From Atherinomorus stipes (lineage: Eukaryota; Chordata; Actinopteri; Atheriniformes; Atherinidae): 64,000 nucleotides of DNA. The stretch is taken from the NCBI GenBank assembly GCA_023101725.1, contig JALJCO010009080.1, positions 248,001-312,000 of the forward strand. Direction: 5' to 3'. Of the stretch, positions 11,502 to 23,823 are shown piece after piece (the first letter of the stretch is position 1; every line of letters starts with the position of its first letter). The notes beneath the pieces were generated by a model that saw only the letters and a program-made list of their open reading frames with translations, had not been told where the DNA came from and did no database searches. The position numbers and the translations under genes were made by a program.

Positions 11502-11615
11502 CTTGAGCCTCTCCTCTCTGGGTTTGGGAAGAGACTCTGGAGAGGACAGTAATGTCTTAATTTCCGCCACATCGCTCTCCATCCGCTTGACTTCACTCTC
11601 AATCGCCTCCACCTC
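11502..11615 (-). CDS. syne2: syne2 conserved rod exon, 38 codons
   Basis: Phase 0/0; acceptor TTTTTAG, donor GTGAGA. Reads EVEAIESEVKRMESDVAEIK and ends PREERLK. The I-E-S-E-V-K-x-M-E block is shared with nesprin-2. The long homopurine intron follows directly. Confidence 0.86.
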
Positions 11616-11749
11616 CTAAAAACAAACAAAGAATTTTTTTTTGTTTGTTTGTTTTTTGAATAGAAACGACAAAAACATGAAGGCTGATGAGGAAAGAAAG
11701 TGATATTAAAGACAATATGAACGAAATAAAGTAAATATGAAAGACTCAC

Positions 11750-11935
11750 GGCTGCGGCGTGCTCCAGCTGAGACAGCGGAACCGTGAAGCTGTCCTGAAC
11801 CTCGGCCACCTGCCGGTCCGCTGCAGTCAGCTGTTCCTGGAGAGCTGTGATGTCACAAACCTGCGACATCTCCTTCAGGACGGATTTGAAGCCCTGCAGC
11901 GTGCTTCTGATCTGGGCCGCATCGTTCAGCACCAG
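11750..11935 (-). CDS. syne2: syne2 conserved rod exon, 62 codons
   Basis: Phase 0/0; acceptor TTCGTGCAG, donor GTGAGT. Begins LVLNDAAQIRSTLQGFKSV and ends LSQLEHAAA. Confidence 0.85.
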
Positions 11936-12113
11936 CTGCACGAAAAAACACAAACTTGTTCCAACATTCACCCCACCGTAAAACTTACTGGCATGACTTT
12001 AAATACAGTTTACACACTCATGACTTATTGTTCAGACAAAGCCCAGCTGGCGCCCTCTCCAGCCCGGCGAGTAAAGACAGAGAAAGTAAAGAACAGAGCG
12101 GTGATCGGCTGAC

Positions 12114-12251
12114 CTGCAGGGCGTTAACATGGCTGCTCAGACATTTAGCTGTGGTGTAGGTGCAGGGAGCGGCGAGCCACGACTGCGCCTCCGCCATCCA
12201 GCTCTTCGAGCTGTTGATCATCTCTTCGTGCTCTTGAAGCCAGGTGTGTAT
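12114..12251 (-). CDS. syne2: syne2 conserved rod exon, 46 codons
   Basis: Phase 0/0; acceptor CCTCTCAG, donor GTCAGC. Reads IHTWLQEHEEMINSSKSWM and ends SSHVNALQ. Confidence 0.84.
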
Positions 12252-12379
12252 CTGAGAGGAAACAGACGCCGTCAGCCACTGATGTTACATCACAGGTATC
12301 AGAGCTGTCAGATGAGAAACTACAATGAAGACAAGACTAACGCTGCTGACAGTAATCTGGTAACCTGAGGGGTCCCCAC

Positions 12380-12556
12380 CTTGCTGAGGAGGGTGGTCCT
12401 CTGCTCCGCCCGCTTGGCCAGCAGGGCGTGCAGCTGCTGGACCTCCACCAGCCTCTCTGTCAGGACCAGCGCTTCTTCGGGATTCTCCAAGTCCTGCATT
12501 TCTACTTCCAGAGCGGCCAGGCTGGTGTGCCACATGTCCAGCTGGTCCCACACATG
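12380..12556 (-). CDS. syne2: syne2 conserved rod exon, 59 codons
   Basis: Phase 0/0; acceptor TTTGCTCAG, donor GTGGGG. Begins HVWDQLDMWHTSLAALEVE and ends QRTTLLSK. The W-D-x-L-D-x-W-H motif is diagnostic of this stretch of the nesprin-2 rod (recalled from the family). Confidence 0.87.
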
Positions 12557-12741
12557 CTGAGCAAACACAAGAGGACATGTTTATTTACCGAGACAACGTT
12601 TCACACGGGGAACGGGACCCACTGACTCAAATACAGAGCTCAGCCTCTCAGGGCATTTACCTCTGAGAGACTAAACAAACATAAATTATTTAAGATGTGA
12701 ACTTTGTTCATATTCATGTGCCAGTTAGACCATCAAGTAGG

Positions 12742-13459
12742 GATGCAAGATGTAATCGGCCCCCTATTGGTATCGGCCTATGTCAGTCTTAAAACTGAAT
12801 ATCAGACATCGCCCACCGATATTTACCCAATCAGCCCGCTGTTTCTAAAGTCTTAAAAACAAACAACTTCTTCTTCAAAAAACTTGTTTTTTTACAGACT
12901 TTAAAACTTCTAAAGACTAGGGGTGGGAAAAATATAAATATACTAAATTATAGCGATATTTTCACATGCTGATATCATATTGATATTTAAAAACGTGGTT
13001 TCAATCTATTTTACTAACAAAATCTCGAAATATTTCATCGTTCTGTTATGAAATCTCGCGAGAATTGATGAAAATTTTGCGATATTTTCATATGCTGACA
13101 TCATATTGACATTTAAAAACGCAATATAGATCATTTTACGAACGCAATCTCACAAGAATTCACGAAATATTGCAAGAGTTTTTAAAAGAACAATGAAATT
13201 TCTCAAGATTTTGTAAGTAAAATAGATCGATACTGCGTTTTTAAATATCAATTTGATATTGACATATAAAAATATCGCGACATTTCAGTTTATCAATATT
13301 TTTTCCCACCCCTATTTTTTAAAGTGTCGGAAACAGATAACAGAACTGCTATTTGCAATGACTTTGATATCGGTATCGATATCGGTTATTGCCCACATGA
13401 GTTTTAAAATATCGGCATATCGTCTATCGGCCGAAATTCCAATATTGTGCATCCCTACC
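12742..13459. mobile_element. hAT-like MITE with a second MITE nested inside
   Basis: Outer ends: TAGGGATGCAAGATGTAATC at 12742 and the mirrored ATTGTGCATCCCTA at 13459, with subterminal ATCGGC/GCCGAT motifs. Inner ends: AGGGGTGGGAAAAATATAAA at 12920 and AATATTTTTTCCCACCCCT at 13316, again inverted. The inner one also has mirrored arms (GATATCATATTGATATTT). No transposase. Confidence 0.8.
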
Positions 13460-13753
13460 ATCAAGGTTTTCCAGTCTGGACATTTCTGACCAGCAAAAAA
13501 ATCAACTGACATTTTCTAGAGTTGTTTCATTTAAATCTTTTAAAATTTGCCTTATGGGGCAACTATAGTTATGTGATTAAAATGCAGTTAATGGAGATTA
13601 ACTAATTACAAAGCTTCTAATTTATTAATTTCTATATTTAGTATTTTATAATCCTGCTTGTTGCAGGTTGATGTGAACTGTGGTTGTTTGTAAATGGGCT
13701 ATACGAATAAACACGGCTGTGACCTCTGGGGTGATGCGTACAGAAAAACACAC

Positions 13754-13894
13754 CTTCTGCGTGGTCTTTGCCTCAGTCACGGTGGGGCTTCTTTCTTCCA
13801 GAGTCGTCTGAACTGATCTCAGGCCAGCTTGGATATCAGACAGCCTCACCCCCAGACTGGAAACAGGACCCCTCCTCTCCACGGCCTCCCCCAC
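13754..13894 (-). CDS. syne2: syne2 conserved rod exon, 47 codons
   Basis: Phase 0/0; acceptor GACCGGTAG, donor GTGTGT. Begins VGEAVERRGPVSSLGVRLS and ends PTVTEAKTTQK. Sits between the Y-S-x-M-Y and W-D-Q-L-D-M-W blocks, the order expected for nesprin-2. Confidence 0.82.
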
Positions 13895-16523
13895 CTACCG
13901 GTCCAACCACAGGTAAGAGCTTAATTAAAGCAGCTCATATCAGATGTGCCGAGAACATTTAAACAGGTGTGAATAAGGCAGCATGGTGTTAGCAACCGAC
14001 CTGACGTCCTATTTCTATGAAAGTCCAAAAGCAAGCTTACAGATTTCAGCACAGCAAAGACGTGGAAACAGATTACATCACAGTCACGGATACAGAAACA
14101 TAAACCAGCTGGAAGAACAACCAATCAGTCAACACGGAAACAACGTTCAGTGATGTAAGCTTTATATGAAGTTTAAGGATATTCGAACTCAGTGAAGCTG
14201 TAAAAGAGAGTATAAAACCAGGAATCAGGAACCAACAGTAAGAATAAAGGGGAAAGGAGACCTTACTACACTGTTTGAATTGAACATTTACAACAACACA
14301 TCTTAGATCTCAATGAATGAAATATTTCAGTTGAAAATCTTTATCAGATATACACAGTCGTACATGTGTCGTCTAAAAACCGATCAGTGTAATTCAAAAT
14401 GATCCCATGGAGGTCTGGATTCAGAACCAGACTAAAGGTGGGAATCACACTGCAGGCAGATCCGACGTCAGCAAAAACACAAGTCTTGATGAGGCTCAGG
14501 AGTGTGTGTGGCCTCCACGTGCCTGAAGGACCTCCCTACAACACCTGGGCATGCTGCTGATGAGGTTCTAGAAACTTTCTCACCACAGCTGGAATGGGCT
14601 CTAAGCATGACTCCACTTCCTGATGTTAAACCAGCTCCTCTGCTTCTGTCTTTCATTACTGGACAAGCTGATTAATCCAGGTGTGTCTGGCTTGTTGTCA
14701 TGGTTACTAAGGTCAGACACATCTGGATTAATCAATTCATCCAGCAATGAAAGACAGGAGACAGAGGTGCTGCTGAAGTCGTGCACGAAGCCCATTCCCT
14801 CATTCCAGCTGTTGTCTGGTTCATTCACACCTGGTGCTGCTTCTGAACTGGACACGTTGATTTCACACGCGTGTGATATATTTGGACTTCAACTGTGTTG
14901 TTTGCTTGTTCCTTTTATTCTTTGAGCAGTAGTTTATATTTAGAAAAATATACAGTAAGTTGTTTTTTTTTAAGGGGTTGAAGTTTCCTTGTTAGCTCTG
15001 AGTGATCAATATAAGATAAATGAGGCTGATCAATTAAAATATGTTTTGTCCTTATGAAAAAAGAGGAAACAATGAGAATAGGGGACTGTTCACAAGAGGA
15101 CAATTGCGGGTAAAAATGGCAAAATATTTAATTGGAAGTTCCTTTCGTTCACACGGCAACAGCGTTTTTCTGGGTTGAAGACGCAAAAATCTGAAGACTC
15201 ATTCCAAAGTGGAATTCCTAAAGACACGAGGCTGAGACGTTCTTGTCCTGATGGTGGACCTGCGCATGCAGTGCTCACGTCACATGCGCATTGACGTCAC
15301 ACACAAACAGGAAAACCAACAATGTTGGACGACGTAAACCAGCGGATCTAGGGTAGATTTTACGCATGCACGCTGACATGGTGGAGTTCTATCGCAGCAC
15401 CACCTAACGGCCTGGCGTGCAGATCCAATCCAATTCCACACACTCTTGCATCCTCATTTGCACGCAGATTTCTTCATGACGACACTCGTGTAAAAACAGA
15501 TGAAAAGATGAAGACGAGACGCCACTTTTGCATCTTCTCTTCTGATCGTTGCCGTTTGAACGTAGCCCAAGAAGTTAAAATTGAACTGCTGCGCAACTTG
15601 TGAGCATGTGATGGATAATTTCTGGTTTCACATCGTTACAGGCTTTCTATGGTTTTGTGTAATAGTTTTCAAATTGTGATTCTGCAAGTTGCCGCAATAA
15701 AAAGAAAATGAAAAAGTGGGGACAGTTCTAGTTTCAGGGGTGTGTGTTATATTTGGAGTTACATTGTGATGGTTAAGTGTTCCCTTCATGTGTTTTGAGC
15801 AGCGCAATAAGATTTAGTTGGAGAAACTAAATCAGTCGCCTTCTTTGCTCTACATGTAGAACCCTTCGCTCAGACAATAAGATAGACTGGAAGATGTTAC
15901 TAGGAGGCGAAGAACAAAACCAGATCCATGTTTCCCAAATCTGATGAATTTTCTTGATGTATATCAATCTTATTCAGGGTCAGAATCCAGCGTCAGCTAA
16001 AACAATGCTAACGCGTTACAGCAAAAGCAGAAGTTGACGATAGTACGTTAGTACTCGTTTGTTCGTTATACTTAAAGTATTGGTGAAATGGAGTGTAGCT
16101 GCAGATGATGCAGTCGCTGCAGGCGACTAACATAAATACGGTCTGACGGAGTCAGAGTGATGCGGAAACGTTACTGGTGAGTAAATGCACGTATAAACTC
16201 CCAGAAATAAGGTCGAGGTTGAAAGAAAGGAAAGCTTTCCTTTAAGAACATGTCTGAATGATGTTATATTAACAGACTAATGGAGCCGTTAATGTTTGTA
16301 TTCAAAATCCTGTAAAAATATTCTGTTTATTTGTCTGTTTAAACTGTCAATTTTTCTTCCATCTACAATATATATATAAAAAAAATCTCTTCCTGCAGAG
16401 GTTGAAGTAAGCAACACTAAGAGACTGGTCATTTATGGTCATTAGATTAGAACATATCTCCCTGAAGCTCAAAAACAGGTTTTCCATCATTTCTTAAACG
16501 TTCTGTGACTCAATCTTTTGTAC
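13895..16523. other. Intron with two MITE-like palindromes
   Basis: 14646-14760 has arms CTGTCTTTCATTACTGGA / CCAGCAATGAAAGACAG and CTGATTAATCCAGGTGTGTC / GACACATCTGGATTAATC. 15149-15565 is bounded by GTTCACACGGCAAC and GTTGCCGTTTGAAC. The remainder shows no gene. Confidence 0.6.
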
Positions 16524-16679
16524 CTTAAGCTCCACTTCTTCCATTGACTTTGTGACCTCCTGCAATTGGCCTTCTATCTCAGCTGGGACCAGAGAATACA
16601 TGTCAGAGTATTTCATCTTGATCTGCTCCATGACGCGCTGCAGGACGGACTTGTGGACGTTCAGCTGGCTGTAGATTTC
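16524..16679 (-). CDS. syne2: syne2 conserved rod exon, 52 codons
   Basis: Phase 0/0; acceptor GCGTTCAG, donor GTACAA. Reads EIYSQLNVHKSVLQRVMEQ then YSDMYSLVPAEIEGQLQEV and ends MEEVELK. The K-Y-S-x-M-Y-x-x-V-P-A-E-I-E block is the strongest single match to what I recall of nesprin-2 and was missed as an open frame because it is short. Confidence 0.87.
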
Positions 16680-17950
16680 CTGAACGCAAAAAGATAACGT
16701 TAATGAAGAGGAGCAGCTGCAGCCGTCAACACGTCCACCACAGGAACACCTTCATCAGGACGGGTAGGAATCCTCTCCAGAGCAGCGCTCTCATCATGGA
16801 ATAACCTTGATCTGATCCACCAAGCTGTCAGCTCTCTAACTGCGGTGCTCTGATCCAACAGAGCCAATGTCCTCAAGTTAGTAGAAAAGAGAGATCTCAA
16901 AGAGGTTTCACTTCAAAAACTTACACATTCAAAGAAACAATCTATTTCCAAAGAAAGAAAAAAATCAAACCAAAATGTGAGAAATGAAGCGGGAGAGGCT
17001 GTTTGGGTTGGACTGGATGGGGTGCATCCTGTTATCTCGAGGAGAAATTGAGCTGGTGGGTGAGTTATACAGAGGGAGGGAGGGATGGGGGGGGGGGGTG
17101 CAGACAAAGTTTCTTTGCATGAAAGAGCAGGAAGAGTGAGTTGGAGAGTGCATGCTTTGTGTTTGTGAGGGTTCGTACAGCTAACTTTGTGGGGACCAGT
17201 TTGTGTTTCTATAGCAGAAAAGGAAGAAGTCGTGTTGGTTAGAAAGTTCGGAGACATTCAGACCGGAAACACGGCATCTTAATAACAGTCTAACTCTAAC
17301 GTCACCCTGGAACTAAAGCTAAATTTGTGTCGGGGAGTCCGTGAACTGACATGGCCACAACGGGCACCTGAGAGATCCGCTTACAGCAGAACAAAGGTGT
17401 TTGGTAGAGAGGAGGGGTGAGGGTGGTGGGAGTGATGGGAGAGGGGGGTGATTAGGTCCTTCAGGAACAGACTTTCTATGAAAAAGGGGAGAAGTGCTTG
17501 AATGAGGAGAGAAAGTTGAAGTGGATGAGACGTTGGCCTCTGCTCAGGTTTCAGGACAAAGGCAGGATGAGTGATGGCGGGAGGACAGAGCCAATCAGCC
17601 GGAGGGCCTGACGCCAGTCCAACGGTCACATTCTGTTACACAACACCGTCAACAGCTCGCAGCGTTCTCCAACACCCGTTTCAAGAACACAGATACAGTG
17701 TGTAAAATCAAATGTAAATACAAATAAAATATAAGGATTCCCAAATCTCCTAAACCCATATTTTATTTCCAATAGAACCAAAACAACTTATCAGACATGT
17801 TTATGAGCTCATATTGAATCTGATGCAGCAGCGTGGTCGTTAAATGTTGCAACAGGAGCAACAGAAAGTGGAAAAGTAACAACTGGAGGAGACTTTCACA
17901 ACTAATCAGGTTAATCAGCAACAAAACATGACTGGGTATAAACGAGCATT
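16680..17950. other. Intron without recognised features
   Basis: Contains a short G-run at 17088-17098 and no convincing open frame, repeat pair or RNA gene. The minisatellite at 17965 follows. Confidence 0.5.
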
Positions 17951-17964
17951 TCAGAGGTCTGTCT

Positions 17965-18653
17965 GCAGTCCAGAGTCCAGCTACTGAACTGGTCTGCCTG
18001 CAGTCCAGAGTCCGGCTGCTGAACTGGTCTGCCTGCAGTCCAGAGTCTGGCTGCTGAACTGGTCTGCCTGCAGTCCAGAATCCGGCTGCTGAACTGGTCA
18101 GCCTGCAGTCCAGAGTCCGGCTGCTGAACTGGTCTGCCTGGAGTCCAGAGTCTGGCTGCTGAACTGGTCTGCCTGCAGTCCAGAGTCCGGCTGCTGAACT
18201 GGTCTGCCTGCAGTCCAGAGTCCGGCTGCTGAACTGGTCAGCCTGCAGTCCAGAGTCCGGCTGCTGAACTGGTCTGCCTGCAGTCCAGAGTCCGGCTGCT
18301 GAACTGGTCTGCCTGCAGTCCAGAGTCTGGCTGCTGAACTGGTCTGCCTGCAGTCCAGAATCCGGCTGCTGAACTGGTCAGCCTGCAGTCCAGAGTCCGG
18401 CTGCTGAACTGGTCAGCCTGCAGTCCAGAGTCCGGCTGCTGAACTGGTCTGCCTGCAGTCCAGAGTCCAGCTGTTGAACTGGTCAGCCTGCAGTCCAGAG
18501 TCCGGCTGCTAAACTGGTCAGCCTGCAGTCCAGAATCCGGCTGCTGAACTGGTCTGCCTGCAGTCCAGAGTCCGGCTGCTGAACTGGTCTGCCTGCAGTC
18601 CAGAGTCCGGCTGCTGAACTGGTCAGCCTGCAGTCCAGAGTCCGGCTGCAGGC
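17965..18653. repeat. 35-bp minisatellite, about 20 copies
   Basis: Unit of the type GGCTGCTGAACTGGTCTGCC plus TGCAGTCCAGAGTCC. Sites that alternate: GGTCTGCC/GGTCAGCC and GAGTCC/GAATCC. Intronic, between exons 16524-16679 and 19350-19509. The antisense frame of 142 codons here is a repeat artefact. Confidence 0.95.
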
Positions 18654-19349
18654 ATGTAAACATCACCCTGGAACTACTTTTTAAAGATTCAAAATTAGTT
18701 CATATTTTTCATGAAACAGTAAAATGTCAGTTTCAAGCTCTGACATGTTGATGTTATATTGGGATAAAATCCTGTAACGGTGAATTAGATTTGGAAATTC
18801 TGGCTTTGTTTTGTTTCCCACTGTTTACAAACTTATTTGGAATTGGGGCTCTACTTCCATTCAGATGGGCTTCACTGATTTATTTAAAAATATGTTATTT
18901 AAGACTAAATAAAGACATGTTTAATGGCAACAAAGAGCGGAACTGTACCTTTAAAGGTCATACACTTGTATCATCATATTTGTGTCCTTCTAAAATGCTT
19001 CTAGCTGCACATGAAAACAAGAGCATCTTTATAAAAGTAGCAGTAGCTGTGATGTCACACTCAGCACAAATACATCATGTTTCAGCTCAGATGGGGGAAC
19101 TGTCCAGTCTCATTACAGCTCATTACTTCCACTGCAGTAGGACTGAGAGGGGAACTCACACTCTGAGTGAGCACACTTACATTTAGTTAGATAAGATGCA
19201 GGTTTATGGCCCAAAACGGTCTTTCAAGCTAAATGTTGTTAAAAGACTGTTATTTGTTTGAAAAAATCCAGATCACTGAGTAATAATAGAGATAGTTAAG
19301 TTTAAAACTGCTCCTTAAAACTCCCCCAACCAAAAACCAATGATCTCAC

Positions 19350-19509
19350 CAGCAGCTCCTGTGTCCGGCTGCTCTTCTCCATGTCTGACAGGGGACCTTG
19401 TGCTGCCTCGAGCCAGCTACAAACCACCTGCAGCTCCTCTCGAACCTTCTCTCTGTCCTCCAGCTCAACCCTGGCTGCCAGTAGACCTTCATTACTCCTC
19501 TGCTTCACA
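19350..19509 (-). CDS. syne2: syne2 rod exon, 53 codons
   Basis: Acceptor TTTTCACAG, donor GTGAGA. First base completes S; reads VKQRSNEGLLAARVELED, then LQVVCSWLEAAQGPLSDM, and ends RTQELL, phase 0. Confidence 0.84.
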
Positions 19510-19659
19510 CTGTGAAAACACACAAACAGCAACGTAAACAACTCTGACGCCTCTGATCTGAGAAACGCAGAAAGAAAAAGAGAGAAGAAGCTCCAGGATT
19601 TCATTCAGACCATCTCTGATCAGGAAGAGCGATGAGCTCAAGGTAAATCAGCGCCTCAC

Positions 19660-19916
19660 CTGTCGTATCGGCCCTGCATCACCTGCAGCTGCTGACACAG
19701 TGGAGTGGGAGGGGCCTGTTCTAGGTGGGCGGGGACGCCCAGCAGCCTGGCTGCGCGTAGCTCCAGTGCAGACAGCGACCGATGTTCGCAGTCCAGTCTG
19801 TCCTGGTAGTGTTCCCAGGACTGCAGCAGGTCCTGGAGCTCCTCAGACGTCTTCAGCCTGGAGTTTCCAGGAAGCTCTGCCTCCACCTGCTCCAGTAAAG
19901 CAGAAGCTCTCTCCAC
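19660..19916 (-). CDS. syne2: syne2 rod exon, 85 codons plus two bases
   Basis: Acceptor TGGCTACAG, donor GTGAGG. Begins VERASALLEQVEAELPGNS, then LLQSWEHYQDRLDCEHRSL, and ends MQGRYD plus AG (phase 2). Confidence 0.85.
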
Positions 19917-20049
19917 CTGTAGCCAGAGATTTCCACATATCTGTGAATATGTTGCTCCTGTTACGCACACTTTGATGTACTCCGACAATGTTTCATGTTT
20001 GCATAGATTTTCACTCATTCAAGTAAACTTAAAATCAGAAACAAAAACA

Positions 20050-21620
20050 TTTGAATGAACTGACAGCTGACCACAGCATCCATTTGTCTTGTTTGGACCA
20101 CTGTGTTGGCATAGAAAGATCTGCACTGGATCAATTTAGGTCTTATTTGTCTGAAAGAAATGTTGCGTTGACTACACATGTGGAAAATGTTGTTGGTACC
20201 CCTTGGTTAATGAAAGAAAAACCTACAGTGGTCACAGAAATAACTTGAAACTGACCAAAATAATACATAAAAATTTTATGAAAATGAACCAGTGAAAGTC
20301 AGATGTTGCTTTTCAACCATGCTTCAACAGAATTATTAAAAAAAAAAAAAAAGAAACTCATGAAACAGGCCTGGACAAAAACGATGCCCTAGTAAAGACT
20401 AAAAATAATGTGAGCAAAGGGACATGTTCTATCCAGGTGAGTCCACTAATCAGCATCACAGGTGTCCACAGTCTGTAACCAGTCAGTGGGTCTATAGGGC
20501 TGCAGGTGGTAACTGTGCTGTTGGTGACATGGTGTGTACCACACTCAGCATGGACCAGAGGAAGCCAACGAAAGATTGTCTCAGGAGATCAGAAAGAAAA
20601 TTCTTGACCAGCATGTTCAAAGTAAAGGCTATAAGATCATCTCCAAGCAGCTGGATGTTCCTGTGACAACAGCTGCACATATTATTCAGAAATCTAAGAT
20701 CCATGGGACTGTAACCGACCTCCCTGGACGTGGCCGCAGGAGGAAAACTGATGACAAATCAGAGACGGAAAATACGAACTGTAATAAAAGGGCCAAGAAA
20801 AACTTCTACAGAGATTAAAGGTGAACATCAGTGTCAGATCCACCAGTTGAGACAAACATGGAACTTTTTACCAGGACACATCAGCTCTATGCTGACAGAC
20901 GGAGAAATGAAGCATAAAGAAGAAAAGAAGACTGTCCCTACTGTGGAGCATGGAGGAGGTCTGTTATGGTCTGGGCTGCTTTGCTGCATCTGGACCAAGG
21001 GGTCTTGAATCTGTGCAAGTATGATGAAATCTCAAGACTATCAAGGATTCTAGAGAGAAATGTGCTGCAGTGTCAGAAAGCTTGGTCTCAGTCGCAGGTC
21101 ATCGGTCTGCAGCAGCATAACGAACCAGAACACATAAACCAGCTGAGAATGGCTGAGAGGAAACACTGGAGTTCTGAAGTGGCCTTCTGTGAACCCGGAC
21201 CTGAATCCTACTGAGCATTTTCGGAAGGAGCTGAAACATGCCTCTGGAAAAGGCAGCCTTCAGACATGAGACACCTGGAGCAGTTTGCTGATGAGGAGTG
21301 GACTAGAATACCTGCTGAGATGCAGAATCTCACTGACACTTACAGGAATCGCTGGATTGTAGTGATCACCTCAAAAGGTTGTGCAACTAAATATGAAGTT
21401 AAGGGAACCATCATTTTTGTCCAGGCCTGTTTCTCCATGTCTGTATGTCTTCATTAGCCCATCTTTCTAGCGGAGTCCCCCAGGGTTCTATACTGGGGCC
21501 ACTGTTACTTTCCATCAACAGACTCCCCTTTGGTTCTGTCCTCAGGAAATGTGGTATCTCATCCCATTGTTATGCAGATAACACTCAGATTTATTTGCCA
21601 TTGAAATGTAACAACTCCAT
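20050..21620 (+). mobile_element. LINE reverse-transcriptase fragment split by a Tc1-like transposon
   Basis: Left part (20050-20195) reads DHSIHLSCLDHCVGIERSAL and SYLSERNVALTTHVENVV; right part (21445-21605) reads SSLAHLSSGVPQGSILGPLL and CYADNTQIYLPLK, i.e. successive segments of one non-LTR reverse transcriptase (active-site box YADN instead of YADD). The gap holds a Tc1-like element: terminal CAGGCCTGGACAAAAACGATG and the mirrored CATCATTTTTGTCCAGGCCTG, and decayed transposase peptides such as SKGYKIISKQLDVPVTTAAH. Both are dead. Confidence 0.85.
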
Positions 21621-21624
21621 TTCA

Positions 21625-22660
21625 CAAAAAAAGTTAAACATTTCTGCCATTTTTTTCTTTTTCAAACTAAAAAACCCCAAACAGACAAAAAAAAAAATCT
21701 CTGAACATTTACACACATAATCTAAGGTTTCAAAGTTAACAAAGGGTATAGGATTAAGTGAAATGGGTATCGAGTAGTAATCCTTTTGTCCACTTAAGCA
21801 TTGAATCTTTTTCAGCATTTCACATCAGGAATTTTAGAGCAATACAAACCATAAAATACTGATAACAAAAATTAACCATAGTGACATTAATACACATATG
21901 TATGCAGCACTGGAGACGTGTTCTGGCTTAAATGTGCTTTATAATTAAAATGAATTAGGTTGGGTTGCCTTAAATGGACTAGAGGCAGGAATAAAAAAAA
22001 AACAAACATGCATGTCCATTTTTTAAAATACTAATGGGTGATGAAGCGCTAAATACCAAAAATAACATTTCCACCCACGTTTCTCTCCGTTGACTTGAAC
22101 AGGCTGTGTGCTGCAAAATGTGCTGCAATTCGGTGTCCGAATTTCCGGCGCTGCCCTGCGGATGTGACGTCATATGACCTACATCTGCAGTTTTGATACA
22201 GGAAGAAGACGGTCGCGGTAAATTCGAACATTGTAAGCGATAGTTATGGATTATTCTGCCGTCAGCAAATGATCCAGATCAACTGAAAGACACTAAAAAG
22301 TGTAACTATGAAGAAAAAGCTTAGTACACAAAATTATAGCTTCAGTTTGTGCACGCTCCCGTGACGACTTGGCTTGTGGCTGCAGTTACCTGAAGCGCCA
22401 GTCGCGAGTTTCGTTTCTTAATCTTGCCTCACGTCCCTTTAAACCTTATGTTAATCAATACTTTTAAAGCTTAAATGTAATATTTGACACTGATTTTCAG
22501 CTTCAGAAGCAAATCAGCTATCTAAAGTGAAGACATTTTTAACATTTAAAGGTGCATTGCACAAGTTTAAATGTTAATTACTATTTCTTTCTTTCCTCCA
22601 CATGCTCTTACAATTGCCTGATGTTCAGAATGAGCTGATCTTTCTTCACTGCAGTTGTCT
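21625..22660. other. Intron, no feature recognised
   Basis: AT-rich to about 21960, then ordinary sequence with a CpG-rich patch near 22140-22220. Probably old repeats; no gene seen. Confidence 0.4.
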
Positions 22661-22666
22661 CAAACG

Positions 22667-23505
22667 GTGCTTACACACCATACGCGATTTGGGCGTCAAG
22701 GGCGTCAGGTTTACATGCAACGCAAGTCGAGAACGCGTCGAAAACCCTGCGGCGCGTTACACGCATCGGGCGTGGCGCGTGTACCCGCATTTTGCGTGTT
22801 GAGTTTTGAGACTTTGACGTGTGTCATGGGCGGCAGACGCTGGAGTTGGAAAATTTGAACTTTGGCATCTTGACGCAGGGCGTCAACCAATCAGAGCGAC
22901 TCAATGTCATGACACAGACACACATTTTATGACAGGACGGGAAACACTAAGAAGAACCGGGGAAATCTCCTCTCTCACTGAAGATAGAGGATGATAAACT
23001 GTGATCTGCGTCCGGTCCCGGTTTCTGAACGGCAGTTTGATGACCTGCTGTGCTGATGGGATTTACTGGGCTGATAATGCTGCCCCGCATCAGGACAGCG
23101 GGTCATTAAACTGGGCTGGATCAGAAAGCTGAAAGCACCCCTTGTCAGTGCACAGCTCCTGGAGTAAATGATGAAACTCATCACACTCAGAACACTTTGA
23201 ATCATCTGGTGAACCCAGACACAGAGCAGAGATCCCCGACGACGACGTTCCCTAGCTTTGTTTATCACATAAAGCCGAGCCGCTCTCTCTACTGCATCTG
23301 CCATGGTGCAAAAAGATCGGTGAAAGGAAAAAAATAAAAGGAGAGGCTTCTCCAGACACATGTTAAGCGCACCTTGGCTGGACATCCCTCGACATACGTC
23401 GGGGGCATCTTGACGCTGTTAATCAAGCGTCTGACTTTTTAGCGACCCGGCGTCAGGCGTGTTTTTGACGCCCAAATTGCGCTTGGTGTGTACGCAGGGT
23501 AATAC
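22667..23505 (-). mobile_element. Decayed Harbinger-like transposon
   Basis: Inverted ends: GCTTACACACCATACGCGAT and TTTGGGCGTC at the left, mirrored by GACGCCCAAATTGCGC and TTGGTGTGTACGC at the right. Between them, a minus-strand frame at 22975-23385 contains RERRRRGSLLCVWVHQMIQ, like the W-V-H start of fish PIF/Harbinger nucleases, followed by frameshifts. Assignment from that motif and the ends only. Confidence 0.6.
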
Positions 23506-23767
23506 TGTTTCTGAATGCTCAATGTGAGAGTTTTGGGTACAAAGCCTCAAGGGGGTGCCTGTGGGTGAGGCGAGCTGTGCGTTCTCGTTCGTCTGGCTGC
23601 ACCGGTGTCGTGTATTCTGCCACCGCAGGTCCGCGCATGTCGACACAACACTGCTGCTGCTAAAAGATGGAGAGCAGGTGCCTCGCAAACCCCAACTCAG
23701 ACTCCAATACGACAAAGAAGAAAAGTTTTGTCTTGTGAGACGAAGAGAACCAAACTGGAGTTTGACT

Positions 23768-23823
23768 AGTGTTGTGCCGTAAAACAACCCCCAGGGTAGG
23801 GGGGCGTTTTTCGGCACAACACC
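23768..23823. repeat. Perfect-ended hairpin with C/G-run arms
   Basis: GTGTTGTGCCG and CGGCACAACAC pair, continuing through AAAAC/GTTTT and C-run/G-run arms around a short AGGGTA loop. Possibly a minimal MITE or foldback end. Confidence 0.6.

Noticed and set aside
14601..14925. Overlapping frames on both strands
   Set aside because: They coincide with a palindromic MITE, whose arms read similarly on either strand.
18238..18666. Minus-strand 142-codon frame
   Set aside because: Pure translation of the 35-bp minisatellite; no splice sites and no link to the syne2 frame.
22975..23385. Minus-strand 136-codon frame as a host gene
   Set aside because: It lies between inverted repeats typical of a DNA transposon and shows only a decayed Harbinger-like start.
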